Below, piece by piece: positions 27,118-37,119 of a stretch of 64,000 nt of DNA; the stretch's first letter is position 1; each line of letters starts with the position of its first letter. Position numbers and translations under genes: made by a program. The DNA is taken from NCBI GenBank assembly GCA_009778915.1, contig WRFH01000007.1:1-64000 (forward strand), given 5' to 3'. The stretch comes from Elusimicrobiota bacterium. Its GTDB lineage: Bacteria > Elusimicrobiota > Elusimicrobia > Elusimicrobiales > Elusimicrobiaceae. A model generated the notes under the pieces. The model did not search any database and was not told the origin of the DNA. It worked only from the letters and a program-made list of their open reading frames with translations.

Positions 27118-29472
27118 TTACCGCGGTTTTTCCGCTTCTAATTGCATAACTATTTTAGCCGTGGCCGAACGGCCCAGGTCATCGACGGCCTTGACGGTGA
27201 ATACGCCGCTCTGCGGCTTCATAAAGAGCGTCTGCCCGCGGCCGGACTTGCCTAAAAATTTATCGTCCAGAAACCAGAAAACGGTATTAGCGTCGCTGTC
27301 CGTATCCGCGCGGAGGGCTATGGTTTCTTTGTCCATATCGGCTTCCGTAAAAGAGTAAATGACGTTTACCGTCGGGGAAAGTATGACGGGCGGGTTGCCG
27401 GCGTTCGTTATGTCTTCAATCTGGCAGCCGGGGTTATAAAGCGGCACCGGGCGGCGCGGCAAACCCGCCTGGCGGAAGAGTGTCTCAATTTCAGACGGCC
27501 AAAACTCATAAACTTCGGCGCGGACTGTACCTGGCTCATATTTGCACGCGCGCAAACCGGTGCGTTTGTCAATATAAACCAACCGGTATACGTCCGAGAC
27601 TTTTATGGGGGAAACGCCGGGGATAAAATAAACTTTCTCCGTCGCCGGGCAGTATTTGCCCGGCAGGTCGCCGGTACCTTTGCAGACGTCGACTTTAATC
27701 ACGTTAAGTCCGTCCGGCTTAAAAGGTTCCGCCGGGAAATTATTTTTAATATCCGCAGTCGCGCGCGCCAGTTCGAACAGCAGCGGCGCGGCGGCCGTGC
27801 GGCCCCAGAAATAATTGTTGCCCTCGCCGTTAAAATTGCCAATCCACGTCACTAGCACGTAATCGCCGAACACCGCGGCGGACCACGCGTCTTTAAAAGA
27901 GGAGGACGTACCCGTCTTAAAATAAACGGGGAAATTTTTTTTGACCGCGCTTTTTATCATGGTTTCCGGCGGCGGGTTATAACGCAGCATATCAAGCGTT
28001 ATAAACGCGGCCTCAGGCGAAATTAAGCGCGCGTTTTCGCCGTTCGGCGCGTTTTTTATAAATTTTAATTCTTTATAAACGCCGCGGTTGGCAAGCGCGG
28101 CGTAAAGCGCGGCCGTCTCAATCATTGTAACTTCATAACTGCCTATGGCCAGGCCTATGCCGTAGTAATCGCCGTTCTTTAATCCTCTGACGCCGCCGCG
28201 TTTTAACATATTTATAAAACTATCAAAGCCGATTTTTGTCATCAGTTCAATGGCCGGGATATTGCGGCTGGCGACGAGAGCGTCTCTGGCAAGCATGGGG
28301 CCTGAAAATCCTCTGTCGGAATTTTCCGGCGAGTAAATGCCGAATCTTTTCGGCGTGTCTTTGAGCAGAGTGCCGGGATGTATCAGGCCCTGCTCAATCG
28401 CCATAGCGTAAACTAAAGGTTTAAGCGTGGAGCCTATCAGACGTTTTGAATTAAAACCGTTGACCTGGCCTTCGATTTTGTCGTCCAAGAAATCTGCGGA
28501 GCCGACGGCGGCTTCAACTTCCATCGTTTTGTAATTGACGAGCAGCGCGGCCGCGTTGTTTATCCCCTTAATTTTCCCGCGCGCGATATAATTTTTTATT
28601 TCTTCCTCAAAGGCGTGCTGGAGGGGGAGGTTTATCGTCGTAAAAATTTCGCTTTCTCCGTTGCGCTGCGCGAGGTAGTTTATCAAGTGCGGCGCTTCGA
28701 ACGGCAGGTTGGACGGATCCTTAACATCCATAGGCATATCAAAAAAATGCGCTAAGTTTTTATCCTGCGGATATTTTTTAAGCCACGCGGCCAGCAGCGT
28801 CTTGCGCGCGCGGGACATATTTTCAAAAGTTGTTTTGTTGGACGGGCGGCGCGCGTTAGGGTTCTGCGGCACGACGGCCAGCGTCAGCGCGGACAGCGGG
28901 TCCAAATCCTGCGCTCTTAAGTCAAAATATATCAGCGACGCCGCGCCTATGCCCTCAATATTATAAGCATAAGGCGCGGTATTAAGATAAATTTCCAAAA
29001 TTTGTTTTTTTGTATAACGCAGCTCCAGCCACAGCGCGCACAAAATTTGTTCCATTTTGCCGGGCAGCGTTTTTGTGTCAATTTTATAGACGGCGCGCGC
29101 CGCCTGCATGGTTATGGTGGAGCCGCCCATGCGGCGGTTTTTTTTGACAAACGTCGTCCAAAATCCGCGCGCCAGCGCGGCGGGATTGACGCCGGGGTGG
29201 TAATAAAAATAACGGTCTTCATAAAGAAGCACGGCGTCCTGTAGCGCGGGAGAAATTTGGGACAGCGGGACGTAAAGACGGTACTTTTCATCATCTGAGA
29301 TTGTCAGTTTTAGAAGTTTCCCGTCTCTGTCATAAAAAGCCTGCGAGAAAGAAATTTTATCAAGCGGCGTGGAGTGTGAGAATAGATTAAAAATCCTCGC
29401 GCTGAAACAAAACAGGCTTATTGCCGCAACCGCGGCAATAAGCCATATTTTGTTTTTGTTCAAAAACTTCAT
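27118..29472 (-). CDS. pbpC: Penicillin-binding protein 1C
   Basis: Bifunctional class A peptidoglycan synthase of 784 residues with an N-terminal membrane anchor. Glycosyltransferase motifs are EDRYFYYHPG (near residue 83) and GGSTITMQ (near 115). Transpeptidase motifs are STLK (Ser about 348), SRN and KTGT (near 518). A C-terminal PBP1C domain follows with three Cys and a final Ig-like segment. The ATG overlaps the stop of the alpha-2-macroglobulin gene, the same pairing as in E. coli yfhM-pbpC, where the two are thought to trap proteases and repair damaged wall. Confidence 0.95.
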   Translation of the reverse strand: MKFLNKNKIWLIAAVAAISLFCFSARIFNLFSHSTPLDKISFSQAFYDRDGKLLKLTISDDEKYRLYVPLSQISPALQDAVLLYEDRYFYYHPGVNPAALARGFWTTFVKKNRRMGGSTITMQAARAVYKIDTKTLPGKMEQILCALWLELRYTKKQILEIYLNTAPYAYNIEGIGAASLIYFDLRAQDLDPLSALTLAVVPQNPNARRPSNKTTFENMSRARKTLLAAWLKKYPQDKNLAHFFDMPMDVKDPSNLPFEAPHLINYLAQRNGESEIFTTINLPLQHAFEEEIKNYIARGKIKGINNAAALLVNYKTMEVEAAVGSADFLDDKIEGQVNGFNSKRLIGSTLKPLVYAMAIEQGLIHPGTLLKDTPKRFGIYSPENSDRGFSGPMLARDALVASRNIPAIELMTKIGFDSFINMLKRGGVRGLKNGDYYGIGLAIGSYEVTMIETAALYAALANRGVYKELKFIKNAPNGENARLISPEAAFITLDMLRYNPPPETMIKSAVKKNFPVYFKTGTSSSFKDAWSAAVFGDYVLVTWIGNFNGEGNNYFWGRTAAAPLLFELARATADIKNNFPAEPFKPDGLNVIKVDVCKGTGDLPGKYCPATEKVYFIPGVSPIKVSDVYRLVYIDKRTGLRACKYEPGTVRAEVYEFWPSEIETLFRQAGLPRRPVPLYNPGCQIEDITNAGNPPVILSPTVNVIYSFTEADMDKETIALRADTDSDANTVFWFLDDKFLGKSGRGQTLFMKPQSGVFTVKAVDDLGRSATAKIVMQLEAEKPR

Positions 29473-32400
29473 TTGTCGGACGTGACGGTAAACCTGCCGG
29501 CTTTTACCAAACCCGACGTGTCGGTATCATACAGCGAATACGCGTAGAGCATGGGCGCGGTAAAGTCGCCTGCTGCGGTAGCTTTAACTTTGTATGAAAT
29601 CTCTTTAATATTTTTTGTCGCCGTCAGATAAATCAGCGCGCGGTCTTCCCTCAAATCATAGAAGTCTACCATGTAGCCGGTTACGCTCCCTGACACGGCC
29701 TCGAACGCGCCGGGCAGCAGGTCGATTATCGCGACGTTGGAGACGCCGTTTTTAGCCGTCGCGCGGAATTTGATTTTTACGGTCAGTTCGTCGCCGAGCT
29801 TGGCCGACGTTACCGCTTTGCCGTCTTTGTCAAGATATTCGCGAGTGACTTCCAGCCCTTTGGCTTGTGAAACGTCCGGCGGATTTTTGTCAAAACCCTG
29901 CGTGGATATTATATAGAACAGGCCGAGCGGGCCGGTCTCCTGCGCGTCGGCTTTAAACGCCGTCGTATCCGCGCCGAATTTGTAAGACGGGAAACCGGTT
30001 CTGTCCAAAGCGACTGGAGCGTAGGCGCCGCCTTTGGATTCGGACAGGTTAATCAAAATATCTTTATCCGACATCGCGCTCGCGTATGCCGTCAGAGCCA
30101 GGATAGTCTGAGAGCCTGACAGCGTATTGTAATTATTGTTAACAATCGCGTCTACAAGCCCGCGCACGATGCTTCCGTACTGCGCGACTTTTGACGGGAA
30201 ATGTTTGCCCAGCAGATACATAAACCGCGCGTTTCTTATTGAAGTGCTGTCATAGTCGGAATAGAAAATAAATTTATTACCTTCCGGCTTGAACTGCGAG
30301 ATTAAGACGTCCGCTTTAGCCTCGTCTTTAAGCAGCATATACGCGCTTGCGATATACGCGCCCGTCAGCGTGTTTTGCCAGTTTTTGACGTTCTTATCCA
30401 AATATTCAGTCGTTCTGGCTAGATAATTCGTAACCACTTTTCCGCTGCGCGCGAGTAGGTAAGCGGCGTAAGCCGCGTTGGCCGCTTCGTAGTCGGTAGA
30501 CGGATATTTCGCCGCGAAATCGTCCATGAGGTTAAGCGCGTTTGACAGCATATCGGCGGGCACGGAATAGCCTTCTTCTTTGGCGTCAAGCAGGAAGTTG
30601 GTTACATACATGTCGACGTCCGGATTGTCATACGAGCCGCCGTCCCACATTGCAAAACGGCCGTTTGACATCTGGCGCCGTCTCAGTTTTTCGACGACGT
30701 TTTTGAAAGTTGTTTCCACCTGTGTTCTGTCCAAAACGCCTTTGCCGTCAACAGGCGCAAGGGCCAGGAACGGGAAAACCTGCGACGTCAGCTGCTCGCT
30801 GCACCCGTGCGGGAAAGCTTCAAAAAACTTTGCAAGGCCTTTTGCAACGACGAGCGGGCTGTTTGAAATATTTATTTCCCTGCTAGTCATGTAAGGGTAC
30901 ATGTCGCGCTGGAAATTTTTTATTTCAGTGCCGGCGGGGATTACCGCCGTCGTCAAAACCGTTGAGAATACCGTTGCCGGTCTGACGCTCAGCGTGTTTT
31001 GCGCCGTCATAATTTCGGACGGATTGGCGTTTTTGGCCGTGTAGGTTATCGTCGCGCCGCCAAGTTTGTCGAGCGCTTTGACTTTAAACTGCGCCGTCTT
31101 TTCGCTTCCGTAAGGAATATCCAGAGACGCCGTTTTCGGGCCGACGATTTCCAACTGTTCGCTGACGCTCATATCGACGGTAATTTTACCGTCTGAGCCG
31201 GGCAGGTTGTTTGACACGCGCGCGCTTGCGTCAAAAACGTCGCCTGGCGCGACCGCGAAAGGATTGCCGGACATAATTATTATCGGCGCGCGTACTTTTG
31301 TTTTCACGCTCGCGGAGCCGGCGGCGTCTTTATTTGCCGCGACGGCCATTACGCGTATCTCACCGTTAAAATATGACGGGACCGTGTATTTATAAGTTTT
31401 CTCAGAGGTTGACGCGTCGATGACGCCGGACCAGAAGACTACCGGCTTGTCGCGCTTTCTCGCGAAGGGATTAAGGTTCGCGGCTAGCATGTTGGCCGCC
31501 TCCTCTTCCATATCGCCGCCGGTACCGGCAAATTCGCGCACCACTTTAAAGTCCGGCAGTATCATATCAAGAATCTGGTATGTTTTAACTTCCAGCGCCA
31601 TTTTACGCAGGAATGTGTCCAGCGGTTTGGGCAGAGAATATTTGGCAACCTGCAAAATACCCTCGCTTACGCCGTAGATTACTATTTTGCTGTCTTGCGA
31701 AGTTTTGTATTTTACTTCCAGCGTGTCGCCGGGTTTAACTGTCTCCGGCGTGTTTAAATCTATGTTGATGGTTCTCTTGTCGCGCTTGACGTAAAAAGGC
31801 AGCACCGCGTAACTGTGCGGAGACGTAAAAATTTCCCTGCTGTCCGCGCCGCGCACAAAGGAAACGTTGACGTAACCGTTGCCTTCAAAATCCGCCGGAA
31901 CGGTGATTGTCTGCTGCGTGCTGGTGCTGGACGCGCGGAACCACTTTTGCGCGTAAACTTTATCGCGCTCAATGGTGATAAGGCCCGCGCCCGTGTAAGG
32001 CGCTATTATGTTTAACGTAAGGTCTTCGCCGGGCGCGACTTCTTTATTTTCCAAAGTCAGCGAAAGTTCGGCGTCTTTTTCCAGCGAATAATTTAAGTTC
32101 GCGCTGCCGGTTACAAAATATTCCGCGCGGGCGAGTTTCTTATTAAACTCGTCATAGACTTCCAGCGCGTAACGGCCCGGCGCGCTTGTGTCAAGCGGCA
32201 TAGTCACGCCGGTTTTGCCGACGGAGAACGGCGCGGAGCTTTTTTCTTCTTCCTTCAGAACGGACTGGTATTTGTAAGTTCCGTCATACTGTTTTACCAG
32301 CGTGGAAACATACTGCATGGCTATGACTTTTATCGTCAGTTTATCAAGCGCGATTTGCTCAAGGTCTGGATTTACCGCGATAAAGTCAACGGCCGCGTCT

Positions 32401-35207
32401 GAGCCTCTCTTAATATAATTAAGGTTGTTTTTGCTCTTGAACCCGACGAGGTAGCGGTTAGGCGAAACCCACGTCGTGTCCGCCCCGTAAACGCTCGCGC
32501 CGCTTTCCTGTTCAAAACCCTCCGCGGTCAGACTTAAGCTGTAAGAGCCGTCCGCGAAAGCGCTTAAATCAATATCTTTTTGGACTGTGCCCTGCGCGTC
32601 CGTAACGTCGTCAATTAACGTCTGCGCGGACTGCTGGTAATTGGCTTTTTTAGGGTTCAGGTAAGGGTCCTGAAACGTAAAATCTTTGAATTTCGGGAAC
32701 CTGAAAGTCAGCGGCGCGAGAGTGATGTCCGCGCGCACCCTGTTACCCTGCGCCGGCGTGCCGAACATATTTTCCAAAGTCACTTTCGCGGACAAACCTT
32801 CGAGCGGCTGCCAGCCTTTTTTGTTCGCGCCCAGAATATTGGCTTTAATTTTTAATTTATCCTCCTGGAATTCTTCCAGCCGCAGGCTTACGGAGCCGAG
32901 CTGCGACGGACGTTTTTCGTCGGAAATATCATATATATAAGCGTTATAAGTGCCGGTGGGGAAAACGGGTTCGGTACTTATGGTAAAGTCATTAAACCCG
33001 GCGGCGTCAAGGCTGAATTTTTTCTCAAAAATAGTTTTATTATTCGGGTTTTTCAAAACGAATCTTACCGGCACGCCCGCAACGAGACTCCATGTCTGCG
33101 TTTTGGTTATGGCCGCGATATTAATATCGTCGCCCGGCCTGTAAAGCCCGCGGTCCGTGAACAGAAAGGACGACAGCGCTTTGCTTTGCGTAGCGGCGGA
33201 ATATGCGCCTTCTGTGTCAAACCTAGAATAATCCAGCTGCCTGTCATAAGAAGAAACGGGCATAAAAGACACGTCGGTCCCGTTCGTCGCGACGAAAGCC
33301 GTCGGATATTTTTCATTGTTAAAATCTTTAAGCGGCGGGAAAGAGGCGAGGCCCTGTCCGTCGGTAAATTTAGTAAACAGCGGTATGCCGTTGCGGCCCA
33401 GCACTTCCACTTTCACGCCCGAGACCGGCGCGCCGGAACTTACGGACATTACGTAAACCTTGTAATTGCCGCCGGCGTCTTTTTTGGCCAGCATGCCCAT
33501 GTCGGTCACCAAAATAAAACGCGTATTCGTGCCGGTCTGAGAGTATTTATTTTTTATGTCCCAGCCGTAAACTTTTAGAAGGAAAAGACCTGTTTTCCCC
33601 GGCGTAAGATAGGTGCCCAGGTCAAGCGAACTGTAAGACGCTTTCTGGTTATTTTTTATAACGGGAATTATCTCCGAAAAGTTTTCTGAAATATCATTTT
33701 CGTTAAAATAATAGCTGTCTTTAAAATACGGTTCCTGAAAGTTTCCGCTGGTCTGAGAGACCAGGTTATTTATCCTGCCAGGCAGAATTCTTGAAATTTC
33801 CGTCTTAATCCCGTCCACGCCGCGGCTTACGAAGGACAATTTTTTGCTGCCGGCGAGCGACAGCAGGGCGCCGGTTCCTACTATTTTTACTTCTTTCGGG
33901 TACGACGGCACGGAAACGACAAAACCCTGGTCTTTTTTAATTTCAAAACCGCCGGACGACGTTAAACCGCCGTCAACCGCGGCGTAAATATATTCGTTTT
34001 TCGTCCTGTCAGCGTCAAATTGATATGTGTAAACTTTATTATATGTCTCGGCGCCCGGCAGCGGAGTGAGCGGAAGCGGCGTCAGTTTTGCCAAGACATC
34101 GGGCGTTATGTCCGCCGGTATCCATTGCACGGTGGAGTAATTATCCGAATTATCACAGTCTGAGTCGGGGCATTCGCAGTCTTCGTCGTCATCGGAGCAG
34201 TCGCACGGGGCGGGCTCGCAGGCCGGAGCGGCCTGTTTGGAGCGGTTTTTAAGACTAGGATTTTTCAAAGGCAGCAGGTACGCGTGTACTTTATTTTGCA
34301 GTTCTGTTTCGGCGACGCCGTCGGTAAATTCAACGGCTAAAATTTGCTGCGGCTCGTCCTGGTCATTACGCACGATTTGCGCTTTGACGTTCGATATACT
34401 GAAAAATTTTGACGCCGGCGGAATGTCCAGCGTTTTGCCTACTTTAGAACCGTTAAATTTGGAGATGTCAAGATTAACAAGGCGCGGATTATCCAAAATT
34501 TTTATCGGCTCTGATTTTATTGACGCGTTTCTCTTAAACTCGTCGTAACTTACGGCGTAGGGCAGCGCTTTTCCGTCAAGATTTAACGAAATATTTTTTT
34601 CAAATTCTGACGGTGTAACGGCGTGCGAAAAAGTTATTTGCGCCAGCGCGTGGTAATTGCGCGGGTTCTGCGGGTCCTGATAAATTTTGAAGGAATTTAC
34701 GTCCATTGAAAACGGCGCGGTTTTAACTGTAATAGTATAAGCAGCCAACTCAATAGTTTTCTGGTCCGTATTCGCGCCGACTATGTCTTTTGGCAAAGTA
34801 ATTTGATATGCTTTGTCCGCGTCCCAATCTTTTTCCGGCGTGAAAGCCAATGTGCTGGAACCTTCCCACGCCCATTTGCCTTTTAAGTCCGGCGATATAG
34901 TTATGTTTTTTAATTTTTCGTTTTCCTGCGCGGTGCCGAAAGAAACGTCAGAGTCAAATTCAAGTCTTAATTTTTGTATGGAACCGAGACGGGAAATTCC
35001 GTCCGAGTCTGTATAAAGTTCCTGCGGGCCTGGAGCATTTGCGGAAAAAGCTACTTTATTATTTTCAATCGGTTTGCGCAGATTGCCGTATTTTTGCGAG
35101 CCTATTTTTGCGGCGGCGTATACTATCAGCGCTACAACCAATATAATAACGGCGGCGGCGTAAACCCATTTTGGAATTTTTGAAAGGAATGTTTTGATTT
35201 TTGACAT
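29469..35207 (-). CDS. Bacterial alpha-2-macroglobulin with intact thioester (YfhM type)
   Basis: A 1912-residue protein. Residues about 13-35 are a single hydrophobic anchor with no lipobox, so it should face the periplasm from the inner membrane. A series of macroglobulin beta domains follows, with RGLYRPGDDIN typical of the MG core. The thioester CxEQ is present as HGCSEQLTSQ near residue 1468, followed by the alpha-helical thioester domain and the receptor-like C-terminal domain. The family traps proteases covalently. Residues about 326-356 hold an odd acidic Cys-rich insertion. SD GGAGAA precedes the ATG. Coupled by ATGA to pbpC. Confidence 0.93.
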   Translation of the reverse strand: MSKIKTFLSKIPKWVYAAAVIILVVALIVYAAAKIGSQKYGNLRKPIENNKVAFSANAPGPQELYTDSDGISRLGSIQKLRLEFDSDVSFGTAQENEKLKNITISPDLKGKWAWEGSSTLAFTPEKDWDADKAYQITLPKDIVGANTDQKTIELAAYTITVKTAPFSMDVNSFKIYQDPQNPRNYHALAQITFSHAVTPSEFEKNISLNLDGKALPYAVSYDEFKRNASIKSEPIKILDNPRLVNLDISKFNGSKVGKTLDIPPASKFFSISNVKAQIVRNDQDEPQQILAVEFTDGVAETELQNKVHAYLLPLKNPSLKNRSKQAAPACEPAPCDCSDDDEDCECPDSDCDNSDNYSTVQWIPADITPDVLAKLTPLPLTPLPGAETYNKVYTYQFDADRTKNEYIYAAVDGGLTSSGGFEIKKDQGFVVSVPSYPKEVKIVGTGALLSLAGSKKLSFVSRGVDGIKTEISRILPGRINNLVSQTSGNFQEPYFKDSYYFNENDISENFSEIIPVIKNNQKASYSSLDLGTYLTPGKTGLFLLKVYGWDIKNKYSQTGTNTRFILVTDMGMLAKKDAGGNYKVYVMSVSSGAPVSGVKVEVLGRNGIPLFTKFTDGQGLASFPPLKDFNNEKYPTAFVATNGTDVSFMPVSSYDRQLDYSRFDTEGAYSAATQSKALSSFLFTDRGLYRPGDDINIAAITKTQTWSLVAGVPVRFVLKNPNNKTIFEKKFSLDAAGFNDFTISTEPVFPTGTYNAYIYDISDEKRPSQLGSVSLRLEEFQEDKLKIKANILGANKKGWQPLEGLSAKVTLENMFGTPAQGNRVRADITLAPLTFRFPKFKDFTFQDPYLNPKKANYQQSAQTLIDDVTDAQGTVQKDIDLSAFADGSYSLSLTAEGFEQESGASVYGADTTWVSPNRYLVGFKSKNNLNYIKRGSDAAVDFIAVNPDLEQIALDKLTIKVIAMQYVSTLVKQYDGTYKYQSVLKEEEKSSAPFSVGKTGVTMPLDTSAPGRYALEVYDEFNKKLARAEYFVTGSANLNYSLEKDAELSLTLENKEVAPGEDLTLNIIAPYTGAGLITIERDKVYAQKWFRASSTSTQQTITVPADFEGNGYVNVSFVRGADSREIFTSPHSYAVLPFYVKRDKRTINIDLNTPETVKPGDTLEVKYKTSQDSKIVIYGVSEGILQVAKYSLPKPLDTFLRKMALEVKTYQILDMILPDFKVVREFAGTGGDMEEEAANMLAANLNPFARKRDKPVVFWSGVIDASTSEKTYKYTVPSYFNGEIRVMAVAANKDAAGSASVKTKVRAPIIIMSGNPFAVAPGDVFDASARVSNNLPGSDGKITVDMSVSEQLEIVGPKTASLDIPYGSEKTAQFKVKALDKLGGATITYTAKNANPSEIMTAQNTLSVRPATVFSTVLTTAVIPAGTEIKNFQRDMYPYMTSREINISNSPLVVAKGLAKFFEAFPHGCSEQLTSQVFPFLALAPVDGKGVLDRTQVETTFKNVVEKLRRRQMSNGRFAMWDGGSYDNPDVDMYVTNFLLDAKEEGYSVPADMLSNALNLMDDFAAKYPSTDYEAANAAYAAYLLARSGKVVTNYLARTTEYLDKNVKNWQNTLTGAYIASAYMLLKDEAKADVLISQFKPEGNKFIFYSDYDSTSIRNARFMYLLGKHFPSKVAQYGSIVRGLVDAIVNNNYNTLSGSQTILALTAYASAMSDKDILINLSESKGGAYAPVALDRTGFPSYKFGADTTAFKADAQETGPLGLFYIISTQGFDKNPPDVSQAKGLEVTREYLDKDGKAVTSAKLGDELTVKIKFRATAKNGVSNVAIIDLLPGAFEAVSGSVTGYMVDFYDLREDRALIYLTATKNIKEISYKVKATAAGDFTAPMLYAYSLYDTDTSGLVKAGRFTVTSDK

Positions 35208-35248
35208 AGAATTCTCCGGTCAGTTAAATTACCTTTAAATTCTAGCAA

Positions 35249-35278
35249 AAAAGGCCCCGCGTTTGCGCGGGGCCTTTT
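35249..35278 (-). terminator. Terminator of the PTS EIICB gene
   Basis: A perfect 13-bp stem (AAAAGGCCCCGCG with complement) has a 4-nt loop and T residues on the minus-strand side. It separates the PTS gene from the alpha-2-macroglobulin gene. Confidence 0.9.
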
Positions 35279-35291
35279 ATAACTTTTTTGT

Positions 35292-36935
35292 CTATTTACT
35301 TTTTAAATAAGTCTCAAGGTTAGGCTTGATGGTGCTTACCTGCGGGCCGTATATAACCTGTATGCCGTGGCCTTTCAGGATTACGCCGACGGCGCCGGAT
35401 TTTTTTAGCACGGCCTCTTTTACAAGTTCCGGCTTTTTGACGTTGAGGCGCAGGCGCGTGGCGCAGCAGTCCAGATTTTCCATATTTTCTTTGCCGCCCA
35501 AACCTTCTATAATAAGTTCCAGCTGTTCGTCTCTGGCGGCGGCTTTATCAACGGGGCCGGAAGCGTGGGACGCTTTGGCGGCGTTATAATCAGCCTTGGT
35601 GTAAAGTTTTGATTCCTGGTCGTCCGGTTCGCGGCCGGGCGTCTGTATATTCCACTTCAAAATAGCCCATTTGAAGAAGAAGTAGTAGCCGACGAAGTAA
35701 ATCAGGAACAGCGGCAGCAGCATTACCCAGTTTGTCTTGGCGTTGCCCTGTAAAATGCCGTACAAAGTTAAATCAATAAGCCCGCAGGAGAACGTCGTGC
35801 CGACCGCTATCTTTAATATATGCGCCAGCATGAAAGAGAGTCCGGCAAAGCCGCAGTGTATTATAAACATAAACGGCGCGACAAAGAGGAAAGTAAACTC
35901 AATAGGCTCCGTAATGCCAGTTATGATTGAAGTAAGCGCCGCTGAAAGCAAAAGGCCGCCGACGAGTTTTCTTTTTGCCGGTTTAGCCGTATGGTACATG
36001 GCCAAAGCCGCGCCCGGCAGACCGCCTATCATGAAAGCGTATTTGCCGGTCATGAACCGCGCCGCGTCAACTGAAAATTTAACCGTATCGGGCGAGGCCA
36101 GCTGCGCGAAGAAAATATTCTGCGCGCCGTAAACCGTTTTGCCGCCTATCACCATGCTGCCGCCCAGGCCGGACTGCCAGAACGGCATATAAAACACGTG
36201 GTGCAGGCCGAACGGTATCAAAATGCGTTCCATGAACCCGAAAATAAATGAGCCGAAATAACCCGCTTTCAGCACCAAATGCCCGCTTGCCAAAATTATC
36301 TGCTGTATAAAAGGCCATATAACGTAAGACAACGCGCCGACGAGGATAAACGCGAAAGTTGAAATAATCGGCACAAATCTTACTCCGCCGAAAAACGCAA
36401 ACACCACCGGCAGCTGTATCTTATAATATCTGTTATGCAGCCACGCCACGCCGAGGCCGGTTATAATGCCGCCGAACACGCCCATTTGCAGCGTTTGTAT
36501 GCCGAGTACGGAACCTATGGTTCCCTCAATAACTTTGGGCGCCAGGCTGCCGTCCGGCAAAATAAAACCGTTAAAAGTAAGCAGGCTGTTTATCGTTGTG
36601 TGCATTATGATAAAAGCGATTGCCGACGACAAAACCGCGACCGCCTTTTCCTCGTTCGCCATGCCCAGCGCGACCGCCATCGCGAACAGCAGCGGCAGGT
36701 TGGCGAAAACGGCTGTGCCCACCGCGCTCATTAAAAGGAAAATGTGGTTGAGCGCCGTTCCAGCCCCCATTATGTGCTGCAGGCCGTACAGCGCGACGGT
36801 GTTTTGGTTAGAAAAAGAGGCCCCTATTCCTAATAAAAGGCCCGCGACCGGCAGTACTGAAATTGGTAAGAAAAAGGAACGTCCTATTTTTTGCAGAATG
36901 GCAAAAGCCGCGTTACCGTGTTCTTTAACAGACAT
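35292..36935 (-). CDS. PTS glucose/maltose-family EIICB sugar transporter
   Basis: A 547-residue inner-membrane permease. The EIIC part covers about residues 1-415 with around ten hydrophobic segments and the GITEPIEFTFLF signature. The EIIB domain covers about 465-545, with its phosphorylated cysteine in LDCCATRLRLNV. The C-B order matches PtsG or MalX, so the sugar may be glucose, maltose or a relative. EIIA, HPr and EI are not in the window. A good SD (GGAGG) is present. Confidence 0.9.
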   Translation of the reverse strand: MSVKEHGNAAFAILQKIGRSFFLPISVLPVAGLLLGIGASFSNQNTVALYGLQHIMGAGTALNHIFLLMSAVGTAVFANLPLLFAMAVALGMANEEKAVAVLSSAIAFIIMHTTINSLLTFNGFILPDGSLAPKVIEGTIGSVLGIQTLQMGVFGGIITGLGVAWLHNRYYKIQLPVVFAFFGGVRFVPIISTFAFILVGALSYVIWPFIQQIILASGHLVLKAGYFGSFIFGFMERILIPFGLHHVFYMPFWQSGLGGSMVIGGKTVYGAQNIFFAQLASPDTVKFSVDAARFMTGKYAFMIGGLPGAALAMYHTAKPAKRKLVGGLLLSAALTSIITGITEPIEFTFLFVAPFMFIIHCGFAGLSFMLAHILKIAVGTTFSCGLIDLTLYGILQGNAKTNWVMLLPLFLIYFVGYYFFFKWAILKWNIQTPGREPDDQESKLYTKADYNAAKASHASGPVDKAAARDEQLELIIEGLGGKENMENLDCCATRLRLNVKKPELVKEAVLKKSGAVGVILKGHGIQVIYGPQVSTIKPNLETYLKSK

Positions 36936-37027
36936 TTGTATCCTCCGTTTATAATAAAAAACCTACCCTATACTTTTACTAAATAAGAATATCATAGTCA
37001 ATTATGTTCATATTATTCCTTAGGACT

Positions 37028-37058
37028 AAAGGCCTATGTATATATAGGCCTTTCGGCC
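37028..37058. promoter_or_regulatory. Overlapping alternative hairpins between the PTS and protease genes
   Basis: A 10-bp stem AAAGGCCTAT/ATAGGCCTTT with a 6-nt loop shares its right arm with a second stem GGCC-TTTC-GGCC. The two cannot form together. It lies in a 184-bp divergent spacer, upstream of the protease gene's probable -10 (TATAAT, 37087-37092). The remaining spacer is A/T-rich with no gene. Confidence 0.4.
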
Positions 37059-37119
37059 CTTGTACGTTTTTTATTTTTTCCTATATTATAATCATTAGAG
37101 TATTAGGGAGATAGAAAGT

